In this document: positions 35,651-47,771 of the stretch, one piece after another
Layout of the letters: every line of letters starts with the position of its first letter
Numbering within the stretch: position 1 is the first letter of the stretch
Source of the DNA: Ascidia mentula
Taxonomy: Eukaryota > Chordata > Ascidiacea > Phlebobranchia > Ascidiidae
NCBI GenBank assembly: GCA_947561715.1
Contig: OX387202.1
Location: 6,523,001 to 6,587,000 of the forward strand
Direction: 5' to 3'
DNA length: 64,000 bases
Translations under genes and position numbers: made by a program
The notes under the pieces: generated by a model
The model's database searches: none
What the model was told of the DNA's origin: nothing
Seen by the model: the letters and a program-made list of their open reading frames with translations, nothing else

Positions 35651-36959
35651 TTAAGCACTTCCCCAACACTCAAGCTTTCCAAGTGTGTGCCAACCAAACT
35701 CTCTTGAACCACCAGCATCTCCGAATTGCATTCCAGTAACAGGAAGATCAGATTTGTTTGTTAAATAACCTTCATCTGACGTCATGACATCGAAATTTAT
35801 GTCACAGTTGCAATTTTTGTTGTTGTCAATACAAGATGCTGAAAACATACATTATGAGAAATATATTCATGAAACCTAATTCCTTTTCTGTTCACCTGTT
35901 TCCCCACACGCACAGTAGTTATCTCTGTCGCTTCCACCCCAGTTACGTTTTACAGTTCCATCTCTTGAAATCCATGCACCGTACAGAGTATTTCCACTGT
36001 GCAAAACGCTACCCTGGCACCGATACTAAACAAAATATGAGATGTTTCACAACAAACTCTACCCTAAATTGCATTAAATAGAAATGGAAATTTAGCCGTA
36101 GGTCACATAATTTACTTTGATAAATTGTCTGCATTCTTGAGAAGCCTCAATCAACCCAATGATTTGTTTCATGGAGATATGGTAAGTTACATCTCTCTTG
36201 TAACATCTAGGATCCTCGCAATTTCCAACAGAAGTTTCGTTTTCGCTATCATGACCAATCAGTGTTTTCACTATTGTTCGATCTTCAATCTCAAAAACTT
36301 AAATGGAATTTTCGCTTTAAAAATTGAGTTGGTAATTTTTGAGCCAAAAGACAATCTTGTTAACAACTTGTCTATCTTGCCTATAATTGCATGTTTATCA
36401 TTTTATTTTAGTACGCCCAGTTCATACCTTCGCAATATACTTTAAAGGGCCTATCCAGTGGCCAAATACTATAATAACCAGAAGTGTTTGTAGCTTCATC
36501 GCAAGTTTGTGGAGGTTCATACACTGAAATTACAGTCAGATGTAAAATGTTATATCAGGTATACCCAAAAACAAACTAATCAAACCTAGTTGACTAAGTT
36601 CGTCCACTTTTTCTCGTAGTGCAAGTAATTCTGATATAGGACTTTCTCCCTTTTCACCTTTTATTCCCATGTCACCCTGAAAATTGTTGATTTTCGTCAT
36701 CACTTAGTATGACGTCAGTCAAGTAGAACAAGATTACCTTGGGGCCTTTTGGTCCTGTTGGACCCATTGGACCACGTTTTCCTGGTAGCCCAGCTGGCCC
36801 ACGCGGAGAAGGTCCGACTGGTTGAACGTGATGTTGTGTTGGAAGTTGATCGCCCCCGAAATATTGTATAATGGTTGTTCCCTTGCAGTTCTCACTGGTA
36901 GTTACCTGCGGTCTTACTGCCTGCACAAATATTACCGCAAAAAAATATAATCCGAACAT
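35651..36959 (-). CDS. FBG-3: secreted collagen / CNTNAP-type fibrinogen-like protein
   Basis: Exons 36959-36738, 36676-36586, 36523-36428, 36297-36116, 36025-35896, 35838-35651; 302 aa. Signal peptide MFGLYFFAVIFVQAV, collagen GPRGPMGPTGPKGPK-type triplets, coil LALREKVDELSQL, TCDEATNTSGYY, GHDSENETSVGNC, CYKRDVTYHISMKQ, WGGSDRDNYCACGETG, CNCDIN, DEGYLTNKSDLPVT, TLGKLECWG. The acceptor of exon 4 is AAG rather than CAG, as in FBG-8. Near-identical to FBG-8 including flanks. Confidence 0.87.
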
Positions 36960-37599
36960 TTTTCCTAATCTCCTCTCTGTTTGATTAAAACATGTTAAAA
37001 GTATGGTTTTTTAAAGGACACATATTGGTATTTCTATAAAAATAAATTTCGGTGGCGGGAAATACCCACCGTGTAACCTATGTCACAATGGAAAGGGTCG
37101 CAAATCATATTTAAACTTAACTATTTTTTTGTACTATTAAATTTTTTCTTAAAATTCCCTGGGCAATTCAAATTTTCACGTCTTCAAGAAATGTTTAACT
37201 GGCATGATCCTTTTTGTTTTTCGTTTTAATTTTGAACACTTACACCATCTTTTTTTCATTGTTGTGAGATGGCTTGGGTCGAATTACCGCTGAGTCGAAC
37301 GTGACTGTTTTTTCAAGTCTCAAATCTTATTGAAAAGTGTTAAGCATCACTGACGTGAAATATTAATCTCAAGGAGTTTGCCAGAATACATTATTCAGGG
37401 ATAATCTGTTGTCCATTCTATATTTGTATGTTCATGTCACCGTCTAGCTGCCAGCTTGCCATAAACTCGTTTTCACACCACCTACTGATCAATAGTCACG
37501 ACTCTATCCGCGTGACGCATTAATGCGAAAACTTTAAAAAAAAAACGGATGCAAAAGAGAACCTCTACAATAAACTCAATAAAATATGAAAATTATTTT

Positions 37600-37780
37600 A
37601 GGACTTCGTCATGACACACTGTAACCTTACGTCTGTGCATTGGAGTAGCTTTACTGATCCAAAATGCAGTTGCACCTTTCACGTATGCAAAGATTCAAAG
37701 GGTCTGCAGATATCCAGCTATTGATATCTGCAACTTCCCGTTCTGTTGCAATGAAAGAAGTTTAATTCAATAAGAAATAG
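37600..37780. repeat. Conserved upstream block, copy 2
   Basis: Same block as at 6,630, upstream of FBG-3, with the GCAGATATC/GATATCTGC inverted repeat. Confidence 0.6.
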
Positions 37781-38115
37781 CCTTGGGCATTTTAATTCAA
37801 TGCGCTTTCAGCTAGCTGGAATGTTCGATACAACGCGTTTCCCAGACGGAACTTTAATATTAAAAAAAAACATTTTTGAGCGTCTCTTAAATATGTATTT
37901 ATGGGAGCTCTAGTTTTCATACAAAAAATAAAATGCCTGTGTGCAAATAAATTACCAAATTTACCTCGGCTTCAGAAAGATTTTTGAAATTTTATTTTTA
38001 TTGTATTGTGTGTCAAGTTGATCACGGGTACATGCGCATATGGTATTTAATCGCTTCGCTTCTTCCTGACATATGGGTAAATCTCTGACGTGCTGAAAAT
38101 CGGCCTTGGATTTAA

Positions 38116-38364
38116 TAATCACATCGACGTTTTGATAATCGTGTCCATGTCAGTATTTTTCGTAATTTCAATAACCACATATATATCGATGGCCGTAAGC
38201 CACTGTAGACACTGGGCGAAGGATTAAGACATAAGACAGAAGCAATTGAAGCATATTTTGAAAACATAAACTTGGCAGATGTTTTTGTAAATTTGTATAC
38301 CGGAGCCAAAGTTGATCCAAATTTCGTCCATTTGTTTATGTCACACAATCTACTTTATAAGTAA
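38116..38364 (+). pseudogene. Unrecognised conserved frame, broken copy
   Basis: Plus-strand relative of the frame at 43,995-44,243. It shares the stretch EAIEAYFENINLADVFVNLY but carries an in-frame TAG before it. Function unknown. Confidence 0.4.
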
Positions 38365-38525
38365 ACACAATTAGTCCATATTAGGCATTTATTGACACCA
38401 CATTACAGACTGCACAAAAGGTGTTAGTGTAGTATCTTTCATAAGGCTGATAAGTGCTTTGCGGGAAGCAACACAAGTAATATATACAACCGTAAAAGGT
38501 ATGTTTCCAGCGAATTAACACAATA

Positions 38526-39064
38526 TCAGGCTCTTCCCCAACACTCAAGCTTTCCAAGTGTGTGCCAACCGAATTCTCCTGAACCGCCAGCATCTCCGAA
38601 TTGCATTACAGTAACAGGAAGAAAATGTTTGTTTGTCAAATAACCTTCATCTGACGTCGTTATATCCTCTGAATTGTGGTCGCAGTTGCACTTGTGAGCG
38701 TTGTTAATACAGGAGGCTAGAAACAAACATTGTGAGTAATTTGATCACCGAACCGAACCTCACTTCACCTGTTTCTCCGCACGCGCAGTAGTTATCTCTC
38801 TCACTTCCACCCCAGTTACGTTTCACAATTCCATTTCGTGAAATCCATGCAGCATATTTACCCCTTAATAGTTGACTCCCCCGGCATCGGTACTAAAAAC
38901 AACATAAAATGTTCCAAAGTTAAATACATCAAACTGATTCTCAATTATTTTTCACTCAATGTACTTTGATAAATTGTCTGCATTGTTGAGATGCGTTAAT
39001 TAAAGCCATGATTTATCTCATTGACACTTGGTAAGTTACGTATCTCCTGTAACTTCCAGGATCT
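38526..39064 (-). pseudogene. FBG-4: 3' fragment cut by an insertion
   Basis: Keeps exon 6 (38716-38526), exon 5 (38892-38769) and the 3' part of exon 4 (from 38965). At about 39,064 homology with FBG-6 stops inside exon 4 (CTTCCAGGATC) and foreign sequence begins. The signal, collagen and coil exons are absent. What remains encodes WGGSERDN, CNCDHN, DEGYLTNKHFLPVT and TLGKLECWG. Confidence 0.85.
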
Positions 39065-40585
39065 CCTTGGCGGAATGGGCTCGGTTCGCTCTGAGGTTTC
39101 AATGAGCTCCAGTGATGAAATGGACATTTTTTGGCAGGTGAAAATCAAATTTTGGTTTAATAATCTGCAAATTAATAAAAGGAACAAATGTAACAAAATC
39201 AAGAAAACTTAGCTAACTTTTAAACAGCAACATAAACAAATATAAGACATAAAACTGATACTGCACATCTAATAAATATATTGAAGGCGCTGAAAAGAAA
39301 AGAAAACAAAAATCAAAGCACATAATTACACTAAATATTTTCAAATGACTTTAGTTGATTTTTTAGAATTTTTGTTTTAAGTTCATGTCTTTGTTTTTTC
39401 CATTCATGCTCCTTTCTTCTCATTGCAATTTCTTCTTCTAATAGTTGGTGTTTAATATCTTCAAATTTTCTTTTTTTGTTGGTGTCTGTTTTAAGAAGGA
39501 AATAACTTTCCCAAATGTTTGCCTCAACCAAAACTAACCTAGATTTTGTTGTGGTTTCAGTTCGGATTCTATGATTTGAAAGTCATCATTTTCCAAGTTG
39601 TCTGCAAAAAAATTAGTATTTATCTGCTTCAGCTAGTTGCCCAAAATTTGAAGAAATTCTTACCAACAGATATCTGATGAACTTCACAGCTAGTATCGCT
39701 GTCAAATGAGTTGTTCAAGGGCCTGAACTGGGCTGGAATTAGTTCTACAATGGGGATATGTGGTTTAATGTGAAATGCCTAATTACAAATGATTAGCCTA
39801 CCTGCGATTTTGGCAAAAATCTCCTTCACCTCCGGTGGTGGCGGACCACCACCTGTCATATTTGATTGGCACTTAAATAAGGCCAACTCTTTCTTTGTAC
39901 GTGATTTTAAGTTTTTCCATAAGTTTTTTGGTTGTTCTGATGTTCTAATTTGTCCGAATAAAGGTTTTCGTTAAATTTTGTTGTTATCGTATCCCATGCT
40001 TTGTTTTTTTTTGTTCGTGTTGTTCATGTTCGTTTTTTTGCTTTCTATTTCGCCAATAAATTCTTTGATTAACAAAACCAATGTGTTTTTTTCAATTTCC
40101 GAGAACTGTGGAGTGCGTTCCATATTATCGTTGTAATAAAGGCTAAAAAGATAATGCACCAGTGCCAGTTAATATCCCGGCAAATTATGAATACAGCTAC
40201 ACATTTTTAAAAAATACCTCAAATAAAATTAACGACTTGCCAACTGTTTGCAACACAAGTAAGAAAATGACAGAAATAGTTCCACTCCGGCGCTCAAGAA
40301 AGTAAACAAAACCTTTGACCTTGTTTAAGACCCTGTTGTCACCGTCGCGCAGACAACCTTAGACGCTAACGCTATGCGGCGCAATTGAGTAAACCGTGAT
40401 TTTTTTTGAAAAAGGACCGAAAAATGGACTTGATCCACCTCCAGGGGTGGATCAACTTCGCGGATCAAAACGCGTCATACTGATCCGCGATCAGATTTGA
40501 TCGGGGTTTATGAATGCGGATTTGTGAAAACTGATCCGGATCAACTGATCTGATCCTTGATCGGGGTTTATGAATTCCACCCTAA
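39065..40585 (-). mobile_element. Harbinger-type insertion with Myb/SANT-like gene
   Basis: The right end (40,585 inward) reads GGGTGGAATTCATAAACC on the minus strand, a plausible terminal repeat; no matching left end is seen, so the other end may be lost. Within it lies a Myb/SANT-like coding remnant. No transposase is present. Superfamily is inferred from the MSANTD-like protein that accompanies Harbinger elements. Confidence 0.5.
39331..40124 (-). pseudogene. Myb/SANT-like DNA-binding protein remnant
   Basis: Starts MERTPQFSEIEKNTLVLLI, then AWDTITTKF, RTSEQPKNLWKNLKSRTKK and MTGGGPPPPE, all typical of MSANTD/NAIF1-type Myb/SANT-like domains. At least two frame changes separate these segments. 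A 3' exon (39,531-39,331) encodes a charged helix ending in RHELKTKILKNQLKSFENI. Confidence 0.65.
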
Positions 40586-40589
40586 ATTT

Positions 40590-41590
40590 ACTTACGTTTT
40601 GGAGCAACAAATAATTTCCTGATGATTGCAATTACATACACTGACACAAACACATTCTTACCTGCACACAACTCACAAGTTTTACAGTGCCAAATAGTTG
40701 TGGGGTGATAGAAAGTATCAGTTTATGGCGGCCGTTAATTGTTTATTCATCGTACTATCGCGACCCCAGTAACATTAATACAAAATATGATATTGCTGAT
40801 CGAACCAACAACAAACTGCTTTCTTGGCTTTGGTTTGTCAATATGTTTTAAGTGAATCAGATGTTGGCATTGTATTCTAAAGCATTTAGGTGCAGGATGG
40901 CAATTTGGTTTGTTAGGTTATGTCCTTGTCAAAGACAACGTTAACATTTTTTTAAATAAAACGTGGGTTTCCAATTGCAAGAATCACAAAACGTTTCTTA
41001 GCATATGGATATTTATAATGGCCCTTCAGCGCTAACTTGCAGTGTTAAAAGTTTTGTTCCATCTCAATTTAACTTTCTATGATAGAATATTTCTAGCACA
41101 TATCTCTAGACTCGGATATTTTATTGCTTACCATCAGATCGAACAGCCTTTCTGAATATTTTACATGCTTCAAATGCAGCAAGACTGCCACTTGCCAGAC
41201 TATAATGCAAAAACTTGTTGATTTTTTCTCGCTGCATTGATCATGTTCTTCACAAAAGAATGGGGGGAAAGTCGATCAATTTTTATTGTAGAGCCAAAGA
41301 AAAAAAAGAGACAAAATAAGGTAAAAAAGATGGATTCTGATTGGTGAAATGGGTTTTGCGTTTTCATCGATGCTAATTCGAGTAAAACGCCCAATAACAA
41401 AATATCGAGGAAAGTATTCTAACTATATTCCAACGATACAGAGTCACGTTTTTTCTGTTATTTAAACGTGTTTAAAACGGGAGATAACCCATACTTTTTC
41501 ACTGTGTAAGAAGCATCATCAAATAATTCATAATTACAGTTTTTCAAATTTTTAGCGTAATGTAAAAATATTTCTCGCAGTAAGTTATTT
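40590..41590. other. Duplicated FBG flank, no gene
   Basis: Colinear with about 7,010-7,550 and 52,560-53,160. No recognisable coding sequence. Confidence 0.55.
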
Positions 41591-41594
41591 ACAA

Positions 41595-42893
41595 TCAGGC
41601 TCTTCCCCAACACTCAAGTTTTCCAAGTGGGTATATGCCAACCAAATTCTCCGTGGCTCCTACTTGCATCTCCTAATTGCATTCCAGTAACAGGAAGATC
41701 ATCTTTATTTGTCAAATAACCTTCATCTGACGTCATCAAACCTCCGACGTTTTGGTCGCAGTTGCACTTGTAACTGTTGTCAATACAAGATGCTGAAACG
41801 TATATAGTGAGCAATTTGTTCACGAAACCGAACCTCACGTATATCTGGTCACCTGTTTCTCCACACGCACAGTAGTTATCTCTCTCACTTCCACCCCAGT
41901 TCCATTTCTTAAAATCCATGCACCGTACAGAGTATTTCCACTATGCAAAACAATTCCCTTGCATCGATACTACCAATCATATGAGATATGTCTATAAAAT
42001 CAACATTATTTCCAGATAAAAAGTATAAACGATATTCGATATTACAATTGCTGGTCACATAATTTACTTTGATAAATTGTCTGTGTCAATCAACCCAATG
42101 ATTTGTCTCATGGACATGTGGTAAGTTACATCTCTCTTATAACATCTAGGAGCTTCGCAATTTCCAACAGAAGTTTCGTTCTCGCTATCATGACCAATCA
42201 GTGTTTTCACTATTGTTCGATCTTCAATTGCTTGAACTGAAATGGAATTTTCGCTTTAAAAATTTAGTTAGTAATTTTTGAGGCAAAAGACAATATTTTT
42301 TAAACGTCCCCATTATACATCTTGCCTAAAATTACATGTATATAATTTTTTTTTAGTATAGACACTTCATACCTTGGCAATATACTTTAAAGGGCCTATC
42401 CAGTGGCCAAATACTATAATAGCCAGAAGTGTTTGTAGCTTCATCGCAAGTTTGTGGAGGTTCATGCACTGAAATTTACAGTCCGATGTAAAATGTTATA
42501 TCAGGTATACCCAAAAACAAACTAATCAAACCTAGTTGACTAAGTTCGTCCACTTTTTCTCGTAGTGCAAGTAATTCTGATACAGGACTTTCTCCCATTT
42601 CACCTTTTATTCCCACGTCACCCTGAAAATTGTTGATTTTCGTCATCACTTAGTATGACGTCAGTAAAGTAGAACAAGATTACCTTGGGGCCTTTTGGTC
42701 CTGTTGGACCCATTGGGCCACGTTTTCCTGGTAGCCCAGCTGGCCCACGCGGAGAAGGTCCGACTGGTTGAACGTGATGTTGTGTTGGAAGTTGATCGCC
42801 CCCGAAATATTGTATAATGGTTGTTCCCTTGCAGTTCTCACTGGTAGTTACCTGCGGTCTTACTGCCTGCACAAATATTACCGCAAAAAAATA
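41595..42893 (-). pseudogene. FBG-5: whole-length but broken FBG copy
   Basis: All six exon positions are recognisable. The start codon is lost: the stretch holding the MFG codons in FBG-3 is deleted, leaving LYFFAVIFVQAV without a Met. Exon 4 has a 13-base deletion, exon 5 a 13-base deletion, and exon 6 a 4-base insertion that replaces the usual WHTLGKLECWG ending with WHIPTWKT. Exons 1-3 are otherwise close to FBG-3. Confidence 0.85.
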
Positions 42894-43479
42894 TAATCCT
42901 CTCTCTGTTTGATTAAAAATTGTTAAAAGTATGGTTTTTTGAAGGACACATATTGGTATTTCTATAAAAATAAATTTCGGTGGCGGGAAATACCCACCGT
43001 GTAACCTCTGTCACAGAGGAAAGGGTCGCAAATCATATTTAATGTCAACAATTTTTTGTACAATTAAATTTTTTCTTAAAATTCCCTGGCCAATTCAACT
43101 TTTTACGTCTTCAAGAAATGTTTAACTGGCATGATCCTTTTTGTTTTTCGTTTTAATTTTGAACACTTACACCATTGAACGTGACTGTTTTTTCAAGTCC
43201 TAAATCTTATTGAAAAGTGTTGAGCATCACTGACGTGAAATATTAATCTCAAGGAGTTTGCCAGAATACATTATTCAGGGATAGTCTGTTGTCCATTCTA
43301 TATTTGTATGTCCATGTCACCGTCTAGCTGCAAGCTTGCCATAAACTCGTTTTCACACCACCTACTGATCAATAGTCACGACTCTATCCGCGTGACGCAT
43401 TAATGCGAAAACTTTAAAAAAAATCGGCTGCAAAAGAGAACCTCTACAATAAACTCAATAAAATATGAAAATTATTTTA

Positions 43480-43660
43480 GGACTTCGTCATGACACACTG
43501 TAACCTTACGTCTGTGCATTGGAGTAGCTTTACTAATCCAAAATGCAGTTGCACCTTTCACGTATGCAAAGATTCAATGGGTCAGCAGATATCCAGCTAT
43601 TGATATCTGCAACTTCCCGTTCTGTTGCAATGAAAGAAGTTTAATTCAATAAGAAATAGC
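43480..43660. repeat. Conserved upstream block, copy 3
   Basis: Same block as at 6,630, upstream of FBG-5. Confidence 0.6.
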
Positions 43661-43994
43661 CTTGGGAATTTTAATTCAATGCGCTTTCAGCTAGCTGGAA
43701 TGTTCGATACAACGCGTTTCCCAGACGGAACTTTAACATCAAAAAAAAACATTTTTGAGCGTCTCTTAAATATGTATTTATGGGAGCTCTAGTTTTCATA
43801 CAAAAAATAAAATGCCTGTGTGCAAATAAATTACCAAATTTACCTCGGCTTCAGAAAGGTTTTTGAAATTTTATTTTTATTGTATTGTAGGTCAAGTTGA
43901 TCACGGGTACATGCGCATATGGTATTTAATCGCTTCGCTTTTTCCTGACATATGGGTAAATCTCTGACATGCTGAAAATCGGCCTTGGGTTTAA

Positions 43995-44243
43995 AAATCA
44001 CATCGACGTTTTGATAATCGTGTCCATGTCAGTATTTTTCGTAATTTCAATAACCATATATATATCGATGGCCGTAAGTCACTGCAGACACTGGGCGAAG
44101 GTTTAAGACATAAGCCAGAAGCAATTGAAGCATATTTTGAAAACATAAACTTGGCAGATGTTTTTGTAAATTTGTATACCGGAGCCAAACTTGATCCAAA
44201 TTTCGTCCATTTTATTATGTCACACAATCTACTTTATAAGTAA
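43995..44243 (+). other. Unrecognised conserved frame (possible exon)
   Basis: 82 codons without Met at the start, containing DGRKSLQTLGEGLRHKPEA and EAYFENINLADVFVNLYTG. Differences from the copy at 38.1 kb are few. It could be an exon carried along with the FBG duplication or a repeat remnant. I do not recognise the family. Confidence 0.35.
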
Positions 44244-44404
44244 ACACAATTAGACCATATTAGGCATTTATTGACACCACATTACAGACTGCAAAAAAGG
44301 TGTTAGTGTAGTATCTTTTTGAAGGCTGATAAGTGCTTTGCGGGAAGCAACACAAGTAATATATACAACCGCAAAAGGTATGTTTCCAGCGTAATAACAC
44401 TATA

Positions 44405-45673
44405 TCAGGCTCTTCCCCAACACTCAAGCTTTCCAAGTGTGTGCCAACCGAATTCTCCTGAATCGCCAGCATCTCCGAATTGCATTACAGTAACAGGAAG
44501 AAAATGTTTGTTGGTCAAATAACCTTCATCTGACGTCATCAAACCTCCGACGTTTTGGTCGCAGTTGCACTTGTAACTGTTGTCAATACAAGATGCTGAA
44601 AACATACATTGTGAGTAATTTGATCATCAAACCGAACCTCACATCACCTGTTTCTCCGCACGCACAGTAGTTTTCTCTTTCACTTCCACCCCAGTTACGT
44701 TTCACAATTCCATTTCGTGAAATCCATGCACCATATTTACCCCTTAATAGTTGACTTCCCTGGCATCGGTACTAAAAACAACATAAGATGTTCCAAAGTT
44801 AAATACATCAAACTGATTCTCAATTATTTTTCACTCAATGTACTTTGATAAATTGTCTGCATTGTTGAGATGCGTCAATTAAAGCCATGATGTATCTCAT
44901 TGACACTTGGTAAGTTACGTATCTCCTGTAACTTCCAGGATCCTCGTAACTTCCAATAGATGTTTCGGTTTCGCTATCATGTCCCACCAGAGTATTTACA
45001 ACTTTCCTACCTTCAATTGTGTCAACTAAAAAGAGATTTTTGAAAATTTATTTCTTGTTTTAAGCGCAAATTGTTTTATGAACTTTCTGCTAAATTTACC
45101 ACGCATGCGGCATGCCTAAACAAATGTTACATACAATAACTGATACCTTTGCAATAAACTTCGAGATGTTTTTCAAATTTAATAGGCCAAATATTGTAAT
45201 ATCCAGAAGAGTTTGTAGCTTCATCACAAGTTCGCGGAGATTTTAACGCTGAAATCGCAAATACATCTGTAGTATTTGAAAATGTATCGTTGTAGAACAG
45301 ATCTTACCTTGTTGACTCAGTTGATCCACTTTTTCTTGCAGTGCAAGCATCTCTGATACAGGACTTTCTCCCTTTTCACCTTTTATTCCCATTTCACCCT
45401 GAAAACATATATTATTGTTTACTCCCAATCGTTATTTCAATAATTGCAAATCACTTTCAGGCCTTTTGGTCCAAGTGGACCCATGGGACCACGTTTTCCT
45501 GGTGCTCCAAGTGCTCCACGAAGCGATGGTCCCACTGGTTGCACATGATTTTGTGTTGGAAGTTGATCGCCCCAAAAATTTTGTATTATTGTTCCCTTGC
45601 AGTTTTCAACAGGTGTTGCTTGGATTGTTACTGCTTGAACGAATATCGCCACACAAAAATAGAATCCAAACAT
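44405..45673 (-). CDS. FBG-6: secreted collagen / CNTNAP-type fibrinogen-like protein
   Basis: Exons 45673-45455, 45398-45308, 45248-45147, 45025-44844, 44771-44648, 44595-44405; 302 aa, uninterrupted. Signal peptide MFGFYFCVAIFVQAV, collagen GAPGKRGPMGPLGPKGLK, coil LALQEKVDQLSQQ, then the CNTNAP-type body ending DEGYLTNKHFLPVT, TLGKLECWG. Its first exon and upstream flank resemble FBG-1, while its last exons resemble FBG-4, so it looks mosaic. Confidence 0.87.
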
Positions 45674-46394
45674 TATCTTAGTTTTGTTTCTGTTGGGTAA
45701 AATTGTTCGGAAATTATTTGAGCAATTCATTGTTTAATGACATTTTTAAAAGTTAAATTCTTTTTCAATAGACTTACAATATCGTTTTTGTTTTCAGTTT
45801 TAGGGAAGGACTTGTATAACTCATTACCACCGAGTCAAAAATAGACAACGCACCAACGAATTTTGCATAATGGAGACAATAATTAAACATGGCGCTGTAG
45901 TGTTTGCAAATCAGAAAACGTGCTGACAACATGTAATTGGAAACCTTTTCCCTTCCAGTTATTACACAAACACATCAATTAAACCTGCATCATGCGTTTA
46001 TGAAACAGATTGATGCCGCGGTTTAATATTATTATCAAACTGAATTGAATAGCTAAAAAAAGAGAAAACCTTTAAGAACTGGCTACAAGAGCGATCATTT
46101 TAAATGACATGTTTATGTCAAATTTACCAGGCAATTTTCAAGCAATAAGGTAGGGAAAAATATGTGATTTATTGACACATGCACAATTAACATTAGCGAT
46201 GCTCGAGAACGAAGGTGTAATTGGCTTTTACAACACGAAACGAAGTTTGAGATGAAAGATCCAAAATTGAACTGTCATTACCAGAGTACAAAAAAGTGTG
46301 CCAACTCGCAATAATTAATGTCCAATCCATGTAAGTTATGACGTCAATTAGTAAGTAACACACTTTAAACTCAATAAAACATCAAGATATACTT

Positions 46395-46575
46395 TAGGCT
46401 TTTAGTTATGACACACTGTAACCTTACGTCTGTGCATTAAAGTAGCTTTTCTGATCCAAAATGCAGCAGCACCTTTCACGTATGCAAAGACTTAATGTGT
46501 CAGCAGTTATCCAGCTAATGATATCTGCAACTTCCCGTTCTGTTGCAATGAAAGATGTTTACTTCAATAAGAAAT
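46395..46575. repeat. Conserved upstream block, copy 4
   Basis: Same block as at 6,630, upstream of FBG-6; more diverged, with the inverted repeat partly lost. Confidence 0.5.
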
Positions 46576-46950
46576 TGCTTTGCGCATTTCAAATGACGCT
46601 TTCAGCTTGCAGTGCGTTTAGCAGACAGAACCTAAGCATTAAAAAATAGGAACAAACGTGCCTGTGTGCAAATAAATTTCTAAATTTACCTACGTTTTGG
46701 AGCAGCAAAAATTTCTGTTTTATAATTTCCTAAAAGTTATTAGCTCACGACGGCCGTTTACTTGTTGATTCATCGTACGATCACGACCAGAAATAACGTG
46801 ATTGTGACTTATTTTGATATTACTGACTGAACTGCGCCGAACTGTTTTCTTTGCTGTAGTTTATCAATAAATTAATAAATACACGTTTGTTTTCTTTGAA
46901 TCGCCTGTTGTCTCTTTGGCTAACGGAGACTCAGTAACGGATTAGCACAA

Positions 46951-47075
46951 ATATTATAAATAATCCTGAGTCGTCTGTTTGTTTAACGTTTTTTTTTTGA
47001 TATATATATTTCGCCTGTGTTTGCAGGCATCTTCAGTATCGCTTAATAAGCGTATCTCAGGATTATTTATAATAT
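46951..47075 (-). repeat. Inverted-repeat element with hammerhead-like core
   Basis: Perfect 20-bp inverted arms (ATATTATAAATAATCCTGAG) enclose about 85 bp. On the minus strand the interior reads GATA, CTGAAGA, a GCCTG...CAGGC hairpin, GAAA, a TA run, then TATC. That fits the CUGANGA hammerhead core with a 4-bp stem I and an ATA cleavage triplet, with one extra base at stem II. Confidence 0.5.
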
Positions 47076-47771
47076 GTAATGCATAAATATAATAGCATTG
47101 CAGTGTTAAAAGTATTGTTTATTTGTTTATTATTCCATCTTGACTAACTTTCTGTAACAGAATATAGTAACACACTACATGGATTCTATGAATTTTTTAT
47201 TGCCTGAAATCAGATTGAGCAGCCTTTCTAAATATTTTACATACTTTTTTAACGCAGCAAAACAGCCACACTGTTATGTTCAAAGCCTAGCTAATGGAAA
47301 AGGGCCAATCCAGCAAAACAGGCCTGATTTTTAACTCGCTGATTGATCACGTACTTTACAAAAAAGAGAGTACTTAGAACTTAACTAGAGCAAGTCCAAA
47401 GAAAAAAAGAGACAACATTTGGGATGATAAAGATGAAAGCTGATTGGTGAAATGGGTTTTATGTTTCCATAAACGCTAATGCATGTTAAACTCCTGATAA
47501 CAAAATATCGAGGAAAGTAATCTAACTTTGCAACGATACAGAGTCACATTTCACCTGTTATTTAAACGTGTTTGTACAACGCATGATATGACGGAAAAAA
47601 AGGAATAAATCCTTTGCACATTCTGTACAATTTCAAGAATTAACCGGAGATAGCCCATACTTGTTCACTGTGTAAGAAGCATCAACAAACACAATTCATT
47701 ATTACATTTTTGTTTAACTTTAAAAATAATGTTGGGCTTGAAATACAAATATTTCTTGCAGTTATTTAGAA

